A stretch of DNA of 64,000 bases from DAIOEK01 sp963828285 (GTDB lineage Bacteria > Chloroflexota > Anaerolineae > Anaerolineales > Anaerolineaceae). This document shows, piece by piece, positions 42,296 through 51,969 of the stretch (within the stretch, counting starts at the first letter, position 1; every line of letters starts with the position of its first letter). The notes under the pieces are model-generated. The model saw nothing but the letters and a program-made list of their open reading frames with translations, made no database searches and had not been told where the DNA came from. The stretch spans positions 434,001 to 498,000 of the forward strand of contig CAWHEB010000002.1 of the NCBI GenBank assembly GCA_963828285.1, given 5' to 3'. A program made the position numbers and the translations under genes.

Positions 42296-43099
42296 ATGAA
42301 ATCTACAAATATATTGGTCGTTGAAGATGACGAAATCGTCTCCAGGACAATAGAACGCTGTTTACGAGGTGATGAGTTTCATGTGTCTATTGCGAATTCG
42401 GGTGTGGAAGGTTTGCAGAAAGCGAGACGTCAACCGCCTGAATTGATCATACTGGATGTCATCATGCCTGGCATGGATGGTTATGCCGTTTGTCGTGAAG
42501 TTCGCGCAGATCCAATATTAAAAGATATCCCTATTTTATTTTTAACTGCAAAATCAAAAGATGAAGATAAGATAACTGGTTTTACTGCGGGAGCTGATGA
42601 TTATCTCAGCAAACCATTCAATCTTGATGAATTAACCCTCCGGGTTCGTGCTATTCTTCGGCGAACAAAAAACCAGCCCAAACCTCGTTATGATGAAAAT
42701 ACAAAACCTTTCAGTTTAGGTGGCATATTTACTAAACCAAAAACGCCCATTAAACCGGTTGATGACCCTACCGCTCAAGCTAAGCATACTATCGCGATCC
42801 GAGGATATACACTCGATACACAGACCTACGAACTTTCTACTGCCAGAGGAACCAAATTACGGTTGACCCCAGTTCAATTTGACCTGCTTTACCATTTGAT
42901 GAGTCATCCCGGAGATATCTTCTCCCCCACTCGATTATTGGACGAGGTATGGGATTATCCCACTGACGCGGGCAGTCCTGATCTTGTACGAGTTCATATA
43001 AAAAATTTACGTGAACGCATCGAGGTGGATCCGCATAATCCCCAATTTGTAGAAACTGTTCCTGGTTATGGGTACACAATCAGGGCTACACAAGATTAA
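42296..43099 (+). CDS. OmpR-family response regulator
   Basis: The 267-residue protein has an N-terminal receiver (phosphoacceptor D54 in LIILDVIMPG, Lys in LSKPF), a linker (~122-165) longer than usual, and a C-terminal winged-helix DNA-binding domain (LTPVQFDLLYHLMSHPGDIFSPTRLLDEVWDY, VRVHIKNLRERIEVDPHNPQFVETVPGYGYTI). It is encoded divergently from flbD and upstream of a histidine kinase; target genes are unknown. A weak sigma-70-like pair (TTGTCG at 42256, TTTAAT at 42279) lies upstream. Confidence 0.95.
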   Translation: MKSTNILVVEDDEIVSRTIERCLRGDEFHVSIANSGVEGLQKARRQPPELIILDVIMPGMDGYAVCREVRADPILKDIPILFLTAKSKDEDKITGFTAGADDYLSKPFNLDELTLRVRAILRRTKNQPKPRYDENTKPFSLGGIFTKPKTPIKPVDDPTAQAKHTIAIRGYTLDTQTYELSTARGTKLRLTPVQFDLLYHLMSHPGDIFSPTRLLDEVWDYPTDAGSPDLVRVHIKNLRERIEVDPHNPQFVETVPGYGYTIRATQD

Positions 43100-43246
43100 C
43101 AAATTAAAAATAATTGAGGGTATCCTTCAGTAACCAGTTCGTAAGACATAAGAATGATACCTAAATGGTCAAGTTTTGCATCAGGGTATATTACTTGCAT
43201 AAAAGCTTCTGGAAATTATCTTATTATATGAAGCTGTGATGTGTAT

Positions 43247-44887
43247 ATGGACAAAAAGAAGGATCTGCCAACAATATTATTAAAGGAAGTCCTTTCAGAT
43301 CTTCAGACAATATCTTCAATTGAAAACCAGGGTTCAGACATAAATAAGCTGCACTTACAATATTCAAGGATGATGAAATCCTTAATTAATGCAGATATGT
43401 CAGCATTATTGTTTTTTGATCCCGATGATGATCGGATTCTCATAAGAAAGGTACTCATCGGCGCAAGCGACTGGTCTTTGGAAGATAGTTTCCATGTAGA
43501 ATACTCAGAATTATTTGAATTATTCCAGGATGGGACCATTCTTCAGTTTCAACAGCACACCGATCTTACAGATCGACACCCCTGTCTGGATCTTACGAAA
43601 GAACAACCTTTTTCTAATAATCTCTATATTCCAGTCTTGAGTGCTGGACGGTTGATCGCGATATTCCAGGCAATAAACAGTAAGCCGTTTCCACTCGAAG
43701 AGATAAAAGCGGATCTTTTGAAAATGATCTGCAATTCCTTTGGTACCACCATTAGTAATTTCACAGTTTCCAGACAATTAAAAATTGACAATGCAAACCT
43801 GGAAGCATGGCGATGGGAACTAATGCAATCGCGAAACACCTTGAGAGCGATGTTTGATTCAATCCCAACATCCATATATATCGTTGACAATAAATATAGG
43901 ATTGTCGCCATTAATGCAAGTCGTTCAGCCAGGGCACGCAAAAAACCAAGCGACCTGGTTGGTCAGATCTGCTATGAGGAGTTATTTGATAAAACCCAAC
44001 CTTGCCAGGGATGCAGAGTCAATGAAACATTTCTTTCTTCACGGAATACAAGCAGAAGCGACCGTGAATGGATCGATAATGATCAGGTCACTGATTGGGA
44101 TATCACAACGTTTTCCATCTTAAATGAAGAAGAAAATCCAGTCCAAGTGATTATCATCGAACAGGATGTGACAGTCGAGAAACGGCTTGAAGCGAATTTG
44201 ATCCAATCAGAAAAGCTGGCAGCAGTGGGTCAATTGGCTGCTGGGGTAGCGCATGAAATTAATAATCCATTATCTGCAGTAATCGCAAATGCTCAATTAT
44301 TAAAGCGTGATCTTCCTCCTAATAATACCGATGCCCTTGAGTCTGTGGAATTGATTGAAACTGCCGGATTAAGGGCTTCACAAGTGGTCCGCAATTTGCT
44401 GGGATTTGCCCGTAAGGAACAATACGAGTTCCTCTTGATAGATCTAAATGAATCCATATTGAATTCACTGTCTCTGGTGAAACATGAGATTGTGACTCGC
44501 GGAGCAGAGGTTGAAACAGACCTCGCGCATGGTATGCCTATGCTGAACGCTTCCAAAGAACATCTTCAAAGTGTATGGATAAACATCATACTGAATGCTT
44601 TGGATTCTTTCGAAGAAGAAAAAGGAAAGATCCTGATCGCGAGTTCATATAAAAATGGAGAATTCAAAGTCGCGATCTCGGATAATGGATTTGGTATTTC
44701 TCCTGACCGGGTTTCCAGGATTTTTGAGCCATTTTTTACTACAAAAGCTCCAGGAAGAGGTACGGGGTTGGGATTATCAGTCTGCCATAGAATCGTGAAA
44801 CAACATGGCGGATATATTCACGTGGATAGTCTACTTGGCAAGGGAACGAAATTCACGATTACTTTGCCTGACAATTCTGACCACTAA
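43247..44887 (+). CDS. Sensor histidine kinase (GAF-PAS-HisKA-HATPase)
   Basis: The protein of about 546 residues has no membrane segment. The first ~170 residues look like a GAF-type sensor (MSALLFFDPDDDRILI, NNLYIPVLSAGRLIAIFQAI). A PAS domain follows (LRAMFDSIPTSIYIVDNKYRIVAINASRS) with a Cys-containing loop (GQICYEELF, PCQGCRV) that could bind metal or a cofactor. The kinase core has the phosphoacceptor His in GVAHEINNPLSAV and an HATPase with DNGFGIS and GRGTGLGLSV. It stands 147 bases after the response regulator gene, so pairing is likely but not certain. The ATG at 43247 is chosen over the GTG six bases earlier. Confidence 0.9.
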   Translation: MDKKKDLPTILLKEVLSDLQTISSIENQGSDINKLHLQYSRMMKSLINADMSALLFFDPDDDRILIRKVLIGASDWSLEDSFHVEYSELFELFQDGTILQFQQHTDLTDRHPCLDLTKEQPFSNNLYIPVLSAGRLIAIFQAINSKPFPLEEIKADLLKMICNSFGTTISNFTVSRQLKIDNANLEAWRWELMQSRNTLRAMFDSIPTSIYIVDNKYRIVAINASRSARARKKPSDLVGQICYEELFDKTQPCQGCRVNETFLSSRNTSRSDREWIDNDQVTDWDITTFSILNEEENPVQVIIIEQDVTVEKRLEANLIQSEKLAAVGQLAAGVAHEINNPLSAVIANAQLLKRDLPPNNTDALESVELIETAGLRASQVVRNLLGFARKEQYEFLLIDLNESILNSLSLVKHEIVTRGAEVETDLAHGMPMLNASKEHLQSVWINIILNALDSFEEEKGKILIASSYKNGEFKVAISDNGFGISPDRVSRIFEPFFTTKAPGRGTGLGLSVCHRIVKQHGGYIHVDSLLGKGTKFTITLPDNSDH

Positions 44888-44896
44888 TTTTCTATA

Positions 44897-45715
44897 TTAC
44901 TTTGAATTCTTTGCTAACCTAAATCCTAACGCGGGGGAGGTATAATCTGCCAAGACAGGCTCGCGGCTGCTGCAACGTGCCAATGCCCGGCTGTAATACC
45001 AGGCTCCACCACGAACAATATATTTTGTCCCGGGTTGAACCTGCTGATTAGCATCCATCTTAAATGGGTATGGGATAGCCGGCGAAGTTGTCCATTCCCA
45101 AACATTTCCGATCATGTCCGTAATTTGATACGGACTGTCACCGCCTGTGGAATAGCTTCGAACCGGGGTAGTTTGTTTCTTTCCACTTTCGATCGTATTA
45201 CATCGCCATGGATCAAAATTATCCCCCCAGGGGTAGACCCTTTGATCAGTTCCCCTTGCTGCTTTCTCCCATTCAGCTTCGATTGGTAATCGAAATTGGA
45301 TCCCAGTGGTTTTTACCAGCCACCGAATATAGGTTTCAGCATCCAGTTTCGAAACATTGGTAACAGGATGATCTTCCATCCCTTCAGGAAAAGAGAAACC
45401 GATCCAGTTTTTAGGTACTTTATAACCGGTATTGTAGATAAAAATATGGTATTCGGAGTTTGTTACCGGTGTTTGGGCGAGCTCAAAAGCATTCAGAGTG
45501 ACCTGATGCTGAGGTTGTTCCAGATGGAACAATTCCTTGGATTGCCATTCTTCTGCCCAATCCTCTTTTTGTAATAAAAAATTTATATTGCTTTCGCTTG
45601 TGCCCATCCAGAAAGCGCCCGCAGGGATACAAGTCATGGAGGGAAGTTTCGGCGGAAGACCTTGTTCTTCTTCAGACGTCTCGCCCTGGGAACCAAGAGG
45701 AAAACCTGGATTCAT
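44897..45715 (-). CDS. SUMF1/FGE-like domain protein
   Basis: The 272-residue protein matches the formylglycine-generating-enzyme (SUMF1) fold: CIPAGAFWMGTSESN near 29-43, PVTNSEYHIFIYNTGY, HPVTNVSKLDAETYIRW, FRLPIEAEWEKAARG and RGGAWYYSRALARCSSREP near the end. In true FGEs this last stretch carries two cysteines; only one is present here, so sulfatase activation is unlikely. Related proteins serve as binding modules or enzyme accessories. Its start overlaps the upstream glycosyltransferase stop by 4 bases, so it is coupled to that gene. Confidence 0.88.
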   Translation of the reverse strand: MNPGFPLGSQGETSEEEQGLPPKLPSMTCIPAGAFWMGTSESNINFLLQKEDWAEEWQSKELFHLEQPQHQVTLNAFELAQTPVTNSEYHIFIYNTGYKVPKNWIGFSFPEGMEDHPVTNVSKLDAETYIRWLVKTTGIQFRLPIEAEWEKAARGTDQRVYPWGDNFDPWRCNTIESGKKQTTPVRSYSTGGDSPYQITDMIGNVWEWTTSPAIPYPFKMDANQQVQPGTKYIVRGGAWYYSRALARCSSREPVLADYTSPALGFRLAKNSK

Positions 45716-46791
45716 TCTTTGTGTGCTCCATTCCTTACTTTTTTGATAACTTCGACCAAGTATTCAAACAAGTGGTACGCGTTTTCTTCCAAACCTTGAC
45801 TGAGCGCATAGAGATAAGACTCTGACAACTCTTCATGATAGTTGCCCAGGTGATGGACCATATCTCCCAGGATCCTATTCCATATTTCAGGGTCATTTTG
45901 GACAACCCATCCATACCGCTGCAAAGGCAGGATATGTTCGCATTCACTTGCTGCCCAGGGGATACGCATCGACATGAGTTCAAGGATATCTATTCTCCCG
46001 CATCTAATGTCATAGTCGTCTGTATAAGGAAGGATACATACATCGATCAATTGCAATAGACTTGACCATTGATCGCGTTCAATCAAAGGAATGAAGAGTT
46101 TTTGTGGCGGTGGAACTTTCAATACATGCGCCATGTGAGGATGTTCTCCAAACACAATCGCTTTTGTCTTTGGATTGTGACTTAAGATTTTTTCAAGGGC
46201 AGTATGTACCCCACTATCGATCATTTTTTGAAAACCACCGTCGCTGATGATGATCCCAATGCGCATGCTATCTGCTTCATCTTTTGGATGGATCAAACGG
46301 CTGTCCAAATCTACATAATCAGGAATATATCTGGTTTGAATGACCCCATTCCATTCACGCTGCATAGTTTGTGAATTGGTTATCATTCCATCAGCGAGTT
46401 TTATGGGCCACAATAGTTGTTCTTTATCAACAAATAGACCTTCACTTGATTTTCCTGAATGATCATTGGTTTCTTTGTGTCCTATGACTATTTTTCGAAT
46501 TTCAGGATCCTCATACACTGGAGATGAAAGATCAACCAGGATCGTTTTATCACGTGCTTTCCAATGTTGAATTTCTTTTGCAGCAAATGGAATGATGGCA
46601 ATATGAATGATGATTGCATCAGCATCATCACAAACGGATTTTGAACTATTATTTCGGTCCAGAAATCGACGTGCATCAATCAGATTACATAAGATCTGAT
46701 TACGTTGGTATAAGACTCTGCTGTATCCTTGGTACCGTTTTTGTATATTCACAAAATCTGTACCGACTGGGTAAACAAAAAGCAGGTTCAT
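45712..46791 (-). CDS. GT-B-type glycosyltransferase-like protein
   Basis: A 359-residue soluble protein that reads like a GT4-type glycosyltransferase: Rossmann-like start (LLFVYPVGTDFVNIQKRYQG), GMITNSQTMQREW, YIPDYVDLDSRL, a second Rossmann portion starting MRIGIIISDGG, LQLIDVCILPYTDDYDIRCGRIDILELMSMRIPWAAS near the sugar-nucleotide site. Acceptor and donor are unknown. It lies 2 bases after the TPR-glycosyltransferase gene and 4-base overlapped with the SUMF1-like gene. Location between motility genes suggests surface or flagellin glycosylation, as an inference. Confidence 0.75.
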   Translation of the reverse strand: MNLLFVYPVGTDFVNIQKRYQGYSRVLYQRNQILCNLIDARRFLDRNNSSKSVCDDADAIIIHIAIIPFAAKEIQHWKARDKTILVDLSSPVYEDPEIRKIVIGHKETNDHSGKSSEGLFVDKEQLLWPIKLADGMITNSQTMQREWNGVIQTRYIPDYVDLDSRLIHPKDEADSMRIGIIISDGGFQKMIDSGVHTALEKILSHNPKTKAIVFGEHPHMAHVLKVPPPQKLFIPLIERDQWSSLLQLIDVCILPYTDDYDIRCGRIDILELMSMRIPWAASECEHILPLQRYGWVVQNDPEIWNRILGDMVHHLGNYHEELSESYLYALSQGLEENAYHLFEYLVEVIKKVRNGAHKE

Positions 46792-46793
46792 GT

Positions 46794-48464
46794 TTATTCT
46801 GTCCCATACTGTTCTCGTGACCGGGTCATAAAACCTCTGCTGAAAGGGTCACGTTTGACTTCATTAATAACCTGCTGCCAGTAAAAAACCAAATGCGCAG
46901 CTTCCCTTTCCTGAGATTTCCGGTAACCTGCTTCAGAAAGCTTTTGCCTCATCTCTTCATCCATCACCAGCTGGCGTAAATTCGTATGCCATTCATCATT
47001 TGAAGAGGCGAGTAATCCTCCGTTATTCCAATCTGATGCAGCAGGAAGATTACTGGCAACCCACACAACTTTCTTAATTCCTGCTTGCATTAATGTGGTG
47101 TCTGGGATGGAATAATTAAATGGTATATTCCGTAGTGGTATCGTAAGAATATCCAACTGACCAAGAGTATATGGAAAATCTTCTTGGGAGACTTCTGGAA
47201 GGAATAGTTTTCTATTATCAGGAAGATTCTCAAATAATTGAAAAACCTCAGGGTTTTCTGCTATGACCAATTGAGTTCTTGGGAATTCACGGATGACCCT
47301 GATCAGGATCCTCCTGATCTCCAGAACATCATCAAATGTCCCTAATCCACCCACCCATCCAATATTGATCGTATTCCTTCTGCTGCTTGATTTTTCCCAT
47401 AACACATTGGATTTTGACCAACCATCAGGGAGATACATCGAACGATAACCGGACCGTTTGAGGTGATCGGAAAAATATGGGCTTGGGGTTGTAACAAGAT
47501 TCGCGAGAAGGAGAGCTGCTGTATACGCCCTTGCATTTGCCGGCAATCCCAATCCCCGAGTGAGATATTCCGGGTGGTTGAGGGGCATCTGTTCATAATC
47601 CATATCCAAATCAACAATGATCGGAATTCTGGCTGCGGTACTGGCAGCCATTTGTTCCAGCATCCATGGATTGACGTGCGGATTTGAAACGATCATTAAC
47701 TCCGGAATCGTCCCGTCAGATTGGGATTGATTGGCAGTCAACTCCACATTGCATCCCATTTTCTGTAAAACTTCATAAGTCAGTTGTATTCGTGGTGATG
47801 GATTATCTAGATCGGGTACCAAAATATTGACGCGTTCAATAACTTTGTTCACTATATGGGAAGAGTCATCACCAGTCTGATCTATCGATGGTTCGAGGGT
47901 CATAGATTCCTGGATTGATAGTAAACCGGTGGCGAGATCATCCCGATTTTCTGCTCTTGCCTGCCGAATATTTACCTCAAGAAGGGCAGGCAGCATTTTT
48001 TCGATTTGATCCAAATTCTTGGCTACCAGATCAGCAGGATTACTGCTGCGCAGAATCTCATCCAGCATTCGAGTCGCCTTTTCGATCTCGATTTCTCTGG
48101 CATCCCGTGAATGACCAGTTAATTTATGTGCCAGCATATCCAAATTCACATCATCCAATGGATCCACAAGACCGATATTTATACCGCCTAATTCGGCTTG
48201 GGCTAAATTGATCCGGTTAGTAATCTCTTTCTGTGAAGGACCAATGGATTGTGCATCCAAATACAGTCTCATTGCTGCGGATGGATTATCTCCTGCCAAA
48301 TATAGATCCCCGAGAACCAGATATGCTTCGATGTCTGATGGAAACAACCTGATCGTATCCGCATAAGTATTCAAAGCTTCAACGATCTGATTGGAGCTTA
48401 ATAAAGATCTGCCTAGTGTTTTTCGAATATTTAGATCAGTATTTTCTATCAATGCGAGTTCCAT
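46794..48464 (-). CDS. TPR-containing glycosyltransferase-like protein
   Basis: The 556-residue protein has N-terminal TPR repeats (~1-85: LGRSLLSSNQIVEALNTYADTIRLFPSDIEAYLVLGDLYLAGDNPSAAMRLYLDAQSIGP), a helical linker, then a GT-B-like domain. That domain has IPIIVDLDMDYEQMPLNHPEYL, PDGWSKSNVLWE, INIGWVGGLGTFDDVLEIRRILIRVIREFP, and a terminal LPAASDWNNGGLLASSNDEWHTNLRQLVMD typical of donor-side GT4 helices. TPR-glycosyltransferase fusions commonly modify proteins, including flagellins. No signal or membrane segment. It is the first gene of the three-gene group. Confidence 0.75.
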   Translation of the reverse strand: MELALIENTDLNIRKTLGRSLLSSNQIVEALNTYADTIRLFPSDIEAYLVLGDLYLAGDNPSAAMRLYLDAQSIGPSQKEITNRINLAQAELGGINIGLVDPLDDVNLDMLAHKLTGHSRDAREIEIEKATRMLDEILRSSNPADLVAKNLDQIEKMLPALLEVNIRQARAENRDDLATGLLSIQESMTLEPSIDQTGDDSSHIVNKVIERVNILVPDLDNPSPRIQLTYEVLQKMGCNVELTANQSQSDGTIPELMIVSNPHVNPWMLEQMAASTAARIPIIVDLDMDYEQMPLNHPEYLTRGLGLPANARAYTAALLLANLVTTPSPYFSDHLKRSGYRSMYLPDGWSKSNVLWEKSSSRRNTINIGWVGGLGTFDDVLEIRRILIRVIREFPRTQLVIAENPEVFQLFENLPDNRKLFLPEVSQEDFPYTLGQLDILTIPLRNIPFNYSIPDTTLMQAGIKKVVWVASNLPAASDWNNGGLLASSNDEWHTNLRQLVMDEEMRQKLSEAGYRKSQEREAAHLVFYWQQVINEVKRDPFSRGFMTRSREQYGTE

Positions 48465-48613
48465 ATTTACTTTTGTTTCATATCCTATTAAAGAATATAC
48501 TCCCCGAACACATGGATCGGAAACTTATGTATGCATACTTTATCAATAGAATCCTTACTGGTCTATAAAAGAAAACTGAAAGCTGCATAAAGGCGGGGTA
48601 AAGGAAATAATTT

Positions 48614-49411
48614 ATGATTGTTTTACTGACGTCTGGAAAATCAGCAACTACAATCGTTGCCATGAGTAAAAATTCATCAGTTTCCAGTGTCAATCCCGGT
48701 GGAATGCCGGCTGTATTTCCGCAAGGTTCGCGGACAGAATCTACATTGCCTCATACACAGACGACTGATTCTAGTGAATTGGATTTGAGCACCAAGGATT
48801 TTAAAGACTTGCTTATGGTGTTAATGCTTTCAAGTGTCTTATCCGGAATGAATTCTTCAGGTGGCGGAATGCTTGGACAATCCAATAATACTGGCGGGTT
48901 GGGCGCGCTTGGCGCGATGGGTAGTTCTTCAGGAAGTATGCTTTCACCTGCAATTATGAGTCTTCTCAATAATATCCTTCAACCTGAAGGGACATCCGTT
49001 AATTCTGTTTTGAATAAATATGCGAATTCGGATGAGCCGCATTTAAAACCAACAAGCTCCGGGCATCTAACCCAGGAATTCAGCAAAGACCATATTGGTG
49101 TAGATACGGGGATTTCCGTGGGCACACCAATCCATGCAACCATGAATGGCAAAGTAACCTATGCAGGGTGGAATAATGAGGGTTACGGTAACCTGGTGAT
49201 TGTTCAGAATGGCAAATTCACCACATATTTTGCGCACCTCTCAGAAGTACCGGTTGAGGTAGGTCAATCAGTCACCTCTGGTAATGTGATCGGCTACTCA
49301 GGCAGTACAGGAAATTCCACAGGACCGCATTTGCATTATGAAGTACGGATAGACAATGTAGCAGTTGACCCGATGAAATTCTACGGTAACAAAGTCGATC
49401 AGGATGCATGA
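48614..49411 (+). CDS. M23-family peptidoglycan endopeptidase
   Basis: The C-terminal ~110 residues form an M23 (LytM-like) domain with the zinc ligands in HIGVDTG and HLHYE, plus YFAHLSEVPVEVGQSV and GYSGSTGNSTGPHLHYEVR. It cleaves peptide cross-links. The N-terminal ~130 residues are Ser/Gly/Asn-rich with a KDFKDLLMVLMLSSVLSGM helix, and there is no standard signal peptide. The ATG at 48614 has AAGGA eight bases upstream; MSKNSS at 48662 is an alternative without a site. It stands alone, 194 bases before cheA, and could aid flagellar wall passage or cell-wall turnover. Confidence 0.85.
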   Translation: MIVLLTSGKSATTIVAMSKNSSVSSVNPGGMPAVFPQGSRTESTLPHTQTTDSSELDLSTKDFKDLLMVLMLSSVLSGMNSSGGGMLGQSNNTGGLGALGAMGSSSGSMLSPAIMSLLNNILQPEGTSVNSVLNKYANSDEPHLKPTSSGHLTQEFSKDHIGVDTGISVGTPIHATMNGKVTYAGWNNEGYGNLVIVQNGKFTTYFAHLSEVPVEVGQSVTSGNVIGYSGSTGNSTGPHLHYEVRIDNVAVDPMKFYGNKVDQDA

Positions 49412-49605
49412 GCACATATCACAGGAAATATACCGATCCGAAATTCTTCATGCCATCTTTCCGACCTTTTTACGGATGGTTTACTGAGGCATAAATGGGG
49501 GTGTGTTAAAACTCTCATTGTAATAAAGAGGGCGGACTGGATCCATAATAGCAATTTTGACATCCGGAATGCTTTAAATAAAGAACATCCTCACGGAGTA
49601 TTTGT

Positions 49606-51957
49606 ATGGATTTAGTGTTCGATATTAGCCCAGATGAGATGCCATTATTCATGGCAGAAACAGAAGACCAGCTTCAGGTATTGGAAGAGGGTCTTGTTCG
49701 ATTGGAACAAGAATCTGAAAACGAAGAGTTGATCCAAGCTCTTTTTCGGGCAGCCCATACCTTGAAAGGTATGGCTGGGATGATCGGCCATAAACGGCTG
49801 GTTGAAGTCACGCATGCATTGGAAAATGGATTCGATGGCATCCGCAAGAATATCTATCCCGTTGATTCAAAGTTTATCGATATTAGTCTGGGGTCCATCG
49901 ACGGATTAAGGATGCTTCGGGAAGAAGTAATAGACCGGCAAGAATCCTCCGTTGATATTGAATCGCTCGTCGAAAGACTAAATGCATATATTGCATTGGC
50001 ATCCTCCCAAGCAAAGGATGATACGCGATCTGCGGAAAAACCCTTTACCACCGGTACCAATAAGAACGAAGATCCTAAGCCAACAAAAACCAGGGTGGAA
50101 AAGAAGAAAGAGACTATAAAAGAAATTGTAGAAGAAGCTGCTGCAAAAGAAGTAGTTTTTGAGGAAAATTTACCATCCAAGCCTGAAAATTTACCTGCAG
50201 ATCAAAAAACAATCCAGGTAGAAGCTGAGATATCACCAAAAAGTATTGCCTCTGCCGCTCGTGCTTTTCAGATTATGATGGCATTGCAATCTGCCGGGAC
50301 AATTGTTGAGATGTCTCCGACCATGGAAGAAATTGAGACGTCAAAACCATTCCAGAAATTCAAAGCTACTTTTATCCCATCACAGTCACTTGATCTTCTT
50401 AGACAAGAGCTAACCAGAATTTCCGAGGTCGATCGAATTGTATTGGATGATGCAGTCATCGAATTGGTACAACCTGCATCAAGCTCGCCAACTCAAAGTG
50501 GTGAAACAACAAAAAAAGAAGCTCCCCGACTAGGTGATTTCATGGTGGAGAATGGTACCATCACCGCTTCACAACTAAGTGAAGCTCTGGCGTACCAGAA
50601 AAAGAATGCAGGTCCTGCTGGTAGTACGCCTCCATTGTTGGGACAGGTCATGATCAAGTTGGGTTTCTGCGATCAAGAATCCCTGGACCGGGCTACATCA
50701 AAATATATGCTTGCGCAACGAGCAACAATTCAAGCTGCACAAGATGCCGATAAAGCAAAAGATAAAGGCGTTGACAAGACTGTCCGGACAAGTGTCGAAC
50801 GGTTGGACGCGTTGATGAATCTCGTCGGTGAACTGATCACGGATCGTAATAGATTGAATCAACTGCGCAATCAATTGGAGGCTACCTTCCGTGGAAGTGA
50901 TCAGATCGGCACTCTGTCAGACACAGTCGTCCATATTGGTCGCATTACCGATCAGCTCCAGGAAGAAGTCATGCATATCCGCATGCTTCCTGTTGCAAAC
51001 GTCTTTAATAAATTCCCCAGAATGGTCCGCGATCTGGCACAGAAAACCGAAAAAGAATTGGACCTCGTCATCAGAGGGCAGGACACGGAATTGGATCGCT
51101 CCGTAATTGAAGAGATCAATGATCCATTGATCCATTTATTACGGAATTCGGTGGATCATGGAATAGAGACACCAACTGAAAGAAGAGCAGCGGGCAAAAA
51201 TCCGCGTGGAACAGTGACCTTATCCGCCCGCCACGAACAGGGAAGAATTATCCTGACAGTGGAAGATGACGGAAAAGGGATTGATGTAGAAAAGTTGAAG
51301 AAAAGCGCTGTTCAAAAAGGATTGATCACTGAGACAGAGGCATCCGTACTAACTGACGAAAAAGCCATCGACTTGATCTTCGCATCGGGGATTTCCACAG
51401 CAAAAGCTCTCTCAGACATATCCGGTCGAGGTGTCGGTATGGATATTGTTCGAAATAATATCGAACATCTGAATGGAACTATTGTTGTGGAGACTCATCC
51501 AGGCAGAGGGAGTTCATTTGCCATCTCCTTACCTTTGACACTTGCAATAGTACCTACTCTCCTGGTCAAGGTTAGTGGAATTACTTTCGCCATACCTCTT
51601 GTTATGGTCATCGAAACTCAGCGTCTTGAGAAAAACGATATATCCGTGATCTCTGGTAAACCAGTCACCCAATTACGTAACAAAGTGATCACCCTTCTTG
51701 AAATGGCTGAAGTCTTTGAACTGGATCAACGGGAAAAGCCATCTAATGAGAAATTTATGGTTATTGTTAGATCAAGCAAAGTAGAAATTGGATTGGTGGT
51801 GGATTCACTTGTTGGTGAAGAAGAAGTTGTTGTGAAATCTCTTTCTACATTAGTAGGTGATACAGTAGGTATCTCAAGCGCAGCCATTCTCGGGGATGGT
51901 CAGGTAGCCCTGATATTAGATGTACCCGGACTATATAAATTGTCAGGTTTGCATTAA
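49606..51957 (+). CDS. cheA: Chemotaxis histidine kinase CheA with MshEN-like insert
   Basis: CheA phosphorylates CheY and CheB under receptor control. Domains over 783 residues: P1 HPt (~1-130, phospho-His H51 in AAHTLKGMAG), charged linker, P2-like domain (~206-290), then a 24-residue stretch from R308 (RLGDFMVENG, TASQLSEALAYQ) followed by a weaker repeat (LLGQVMIKLGFCDQESL). Next come the P3 dimer helices (SVERLDALMNLVGELITDRNRL), P4 kinase (LLRNSVDHGIE, VEDDGKGID, SGRGVGMDIVRNNIEHLNG) and a CheW-like P5. The stretch at 308-331 matches the MshEN c-di-GMP-binding motif, an unusual addition to CheA. The cheC homologue starts 12 bases after the stop. Confidence 0.96.
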   Translation: MDLVFDISPDEMPLFMAETEDQLQVLEEGLVRLEQESENEELIQALFRAAHTLKGMAGMIGHKRLVEVTHALENGFDGIRKNIYPVDSKFIDISLGSIDGLRMLREEVIDRQESSVDIESLVERLNAYIALASSQAKDDTRSAEKPFTTGTNKNEDPKPTKTRVEKKKETIKEIVEEAAAKEVVFEENLPSKPENLPADQKTIQVEAEISPKSIASAARAFQIMMALQSAGTIVEMSPTMEEIETSKPFQKFKATFIPSQSLDLLRQELTRISEVDRIVLDDAVIELVQPASSSPTQSGETTKKEAPRLGDFMVENGTITASQLSEALAYQKKNAGPAGSTPPLLGQVMIKLGFCDQESLDRATSKYMLAQRATIQAAQDADKAKDKGVDKTVRTSVERLDALMNLVGELITDRNRLNQLRNQLEATFRGSDQIGTLSDTVVHIGRITDQLQEEVMHIRMLPVANVFNKFPRMVRDLAQKTEKELDLVIRGQDTELDRSVIEEINDPLIHLLRNSVDHGIETPTERRAAGKNPRGTVTLSARHEQGRIILTVEDDGKGIDVEKLKKSAVQKGLITETEASVLTDEKAIDLIFASGISTAKALSDISGRGVGMDIVRNNIEHLNGTIVVETHPGRGSSFAISLPLTLAIVPTLLVKVSGITFAIPLVMVIETQRLEKNDISVISGKPVTQLRNKVITLLEMAEVFELDQREKPSNEKFMVIVRSSKVEIGLVVDSLVGEEEVVVKSLSTLVGDTVGISSAAILGDGQVALILDVPGLYKLSGLH

Positions 51958-51969
51958 GGAAGGATTGGC

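Noticed and set aside
48529..48540. Palindrome around GTATGCATAC between divergent glycosyltransferase and M23 genes as an operator.
   Set aside because: Short palindromes occur by chance and no second copy or nearby promoter supports it.
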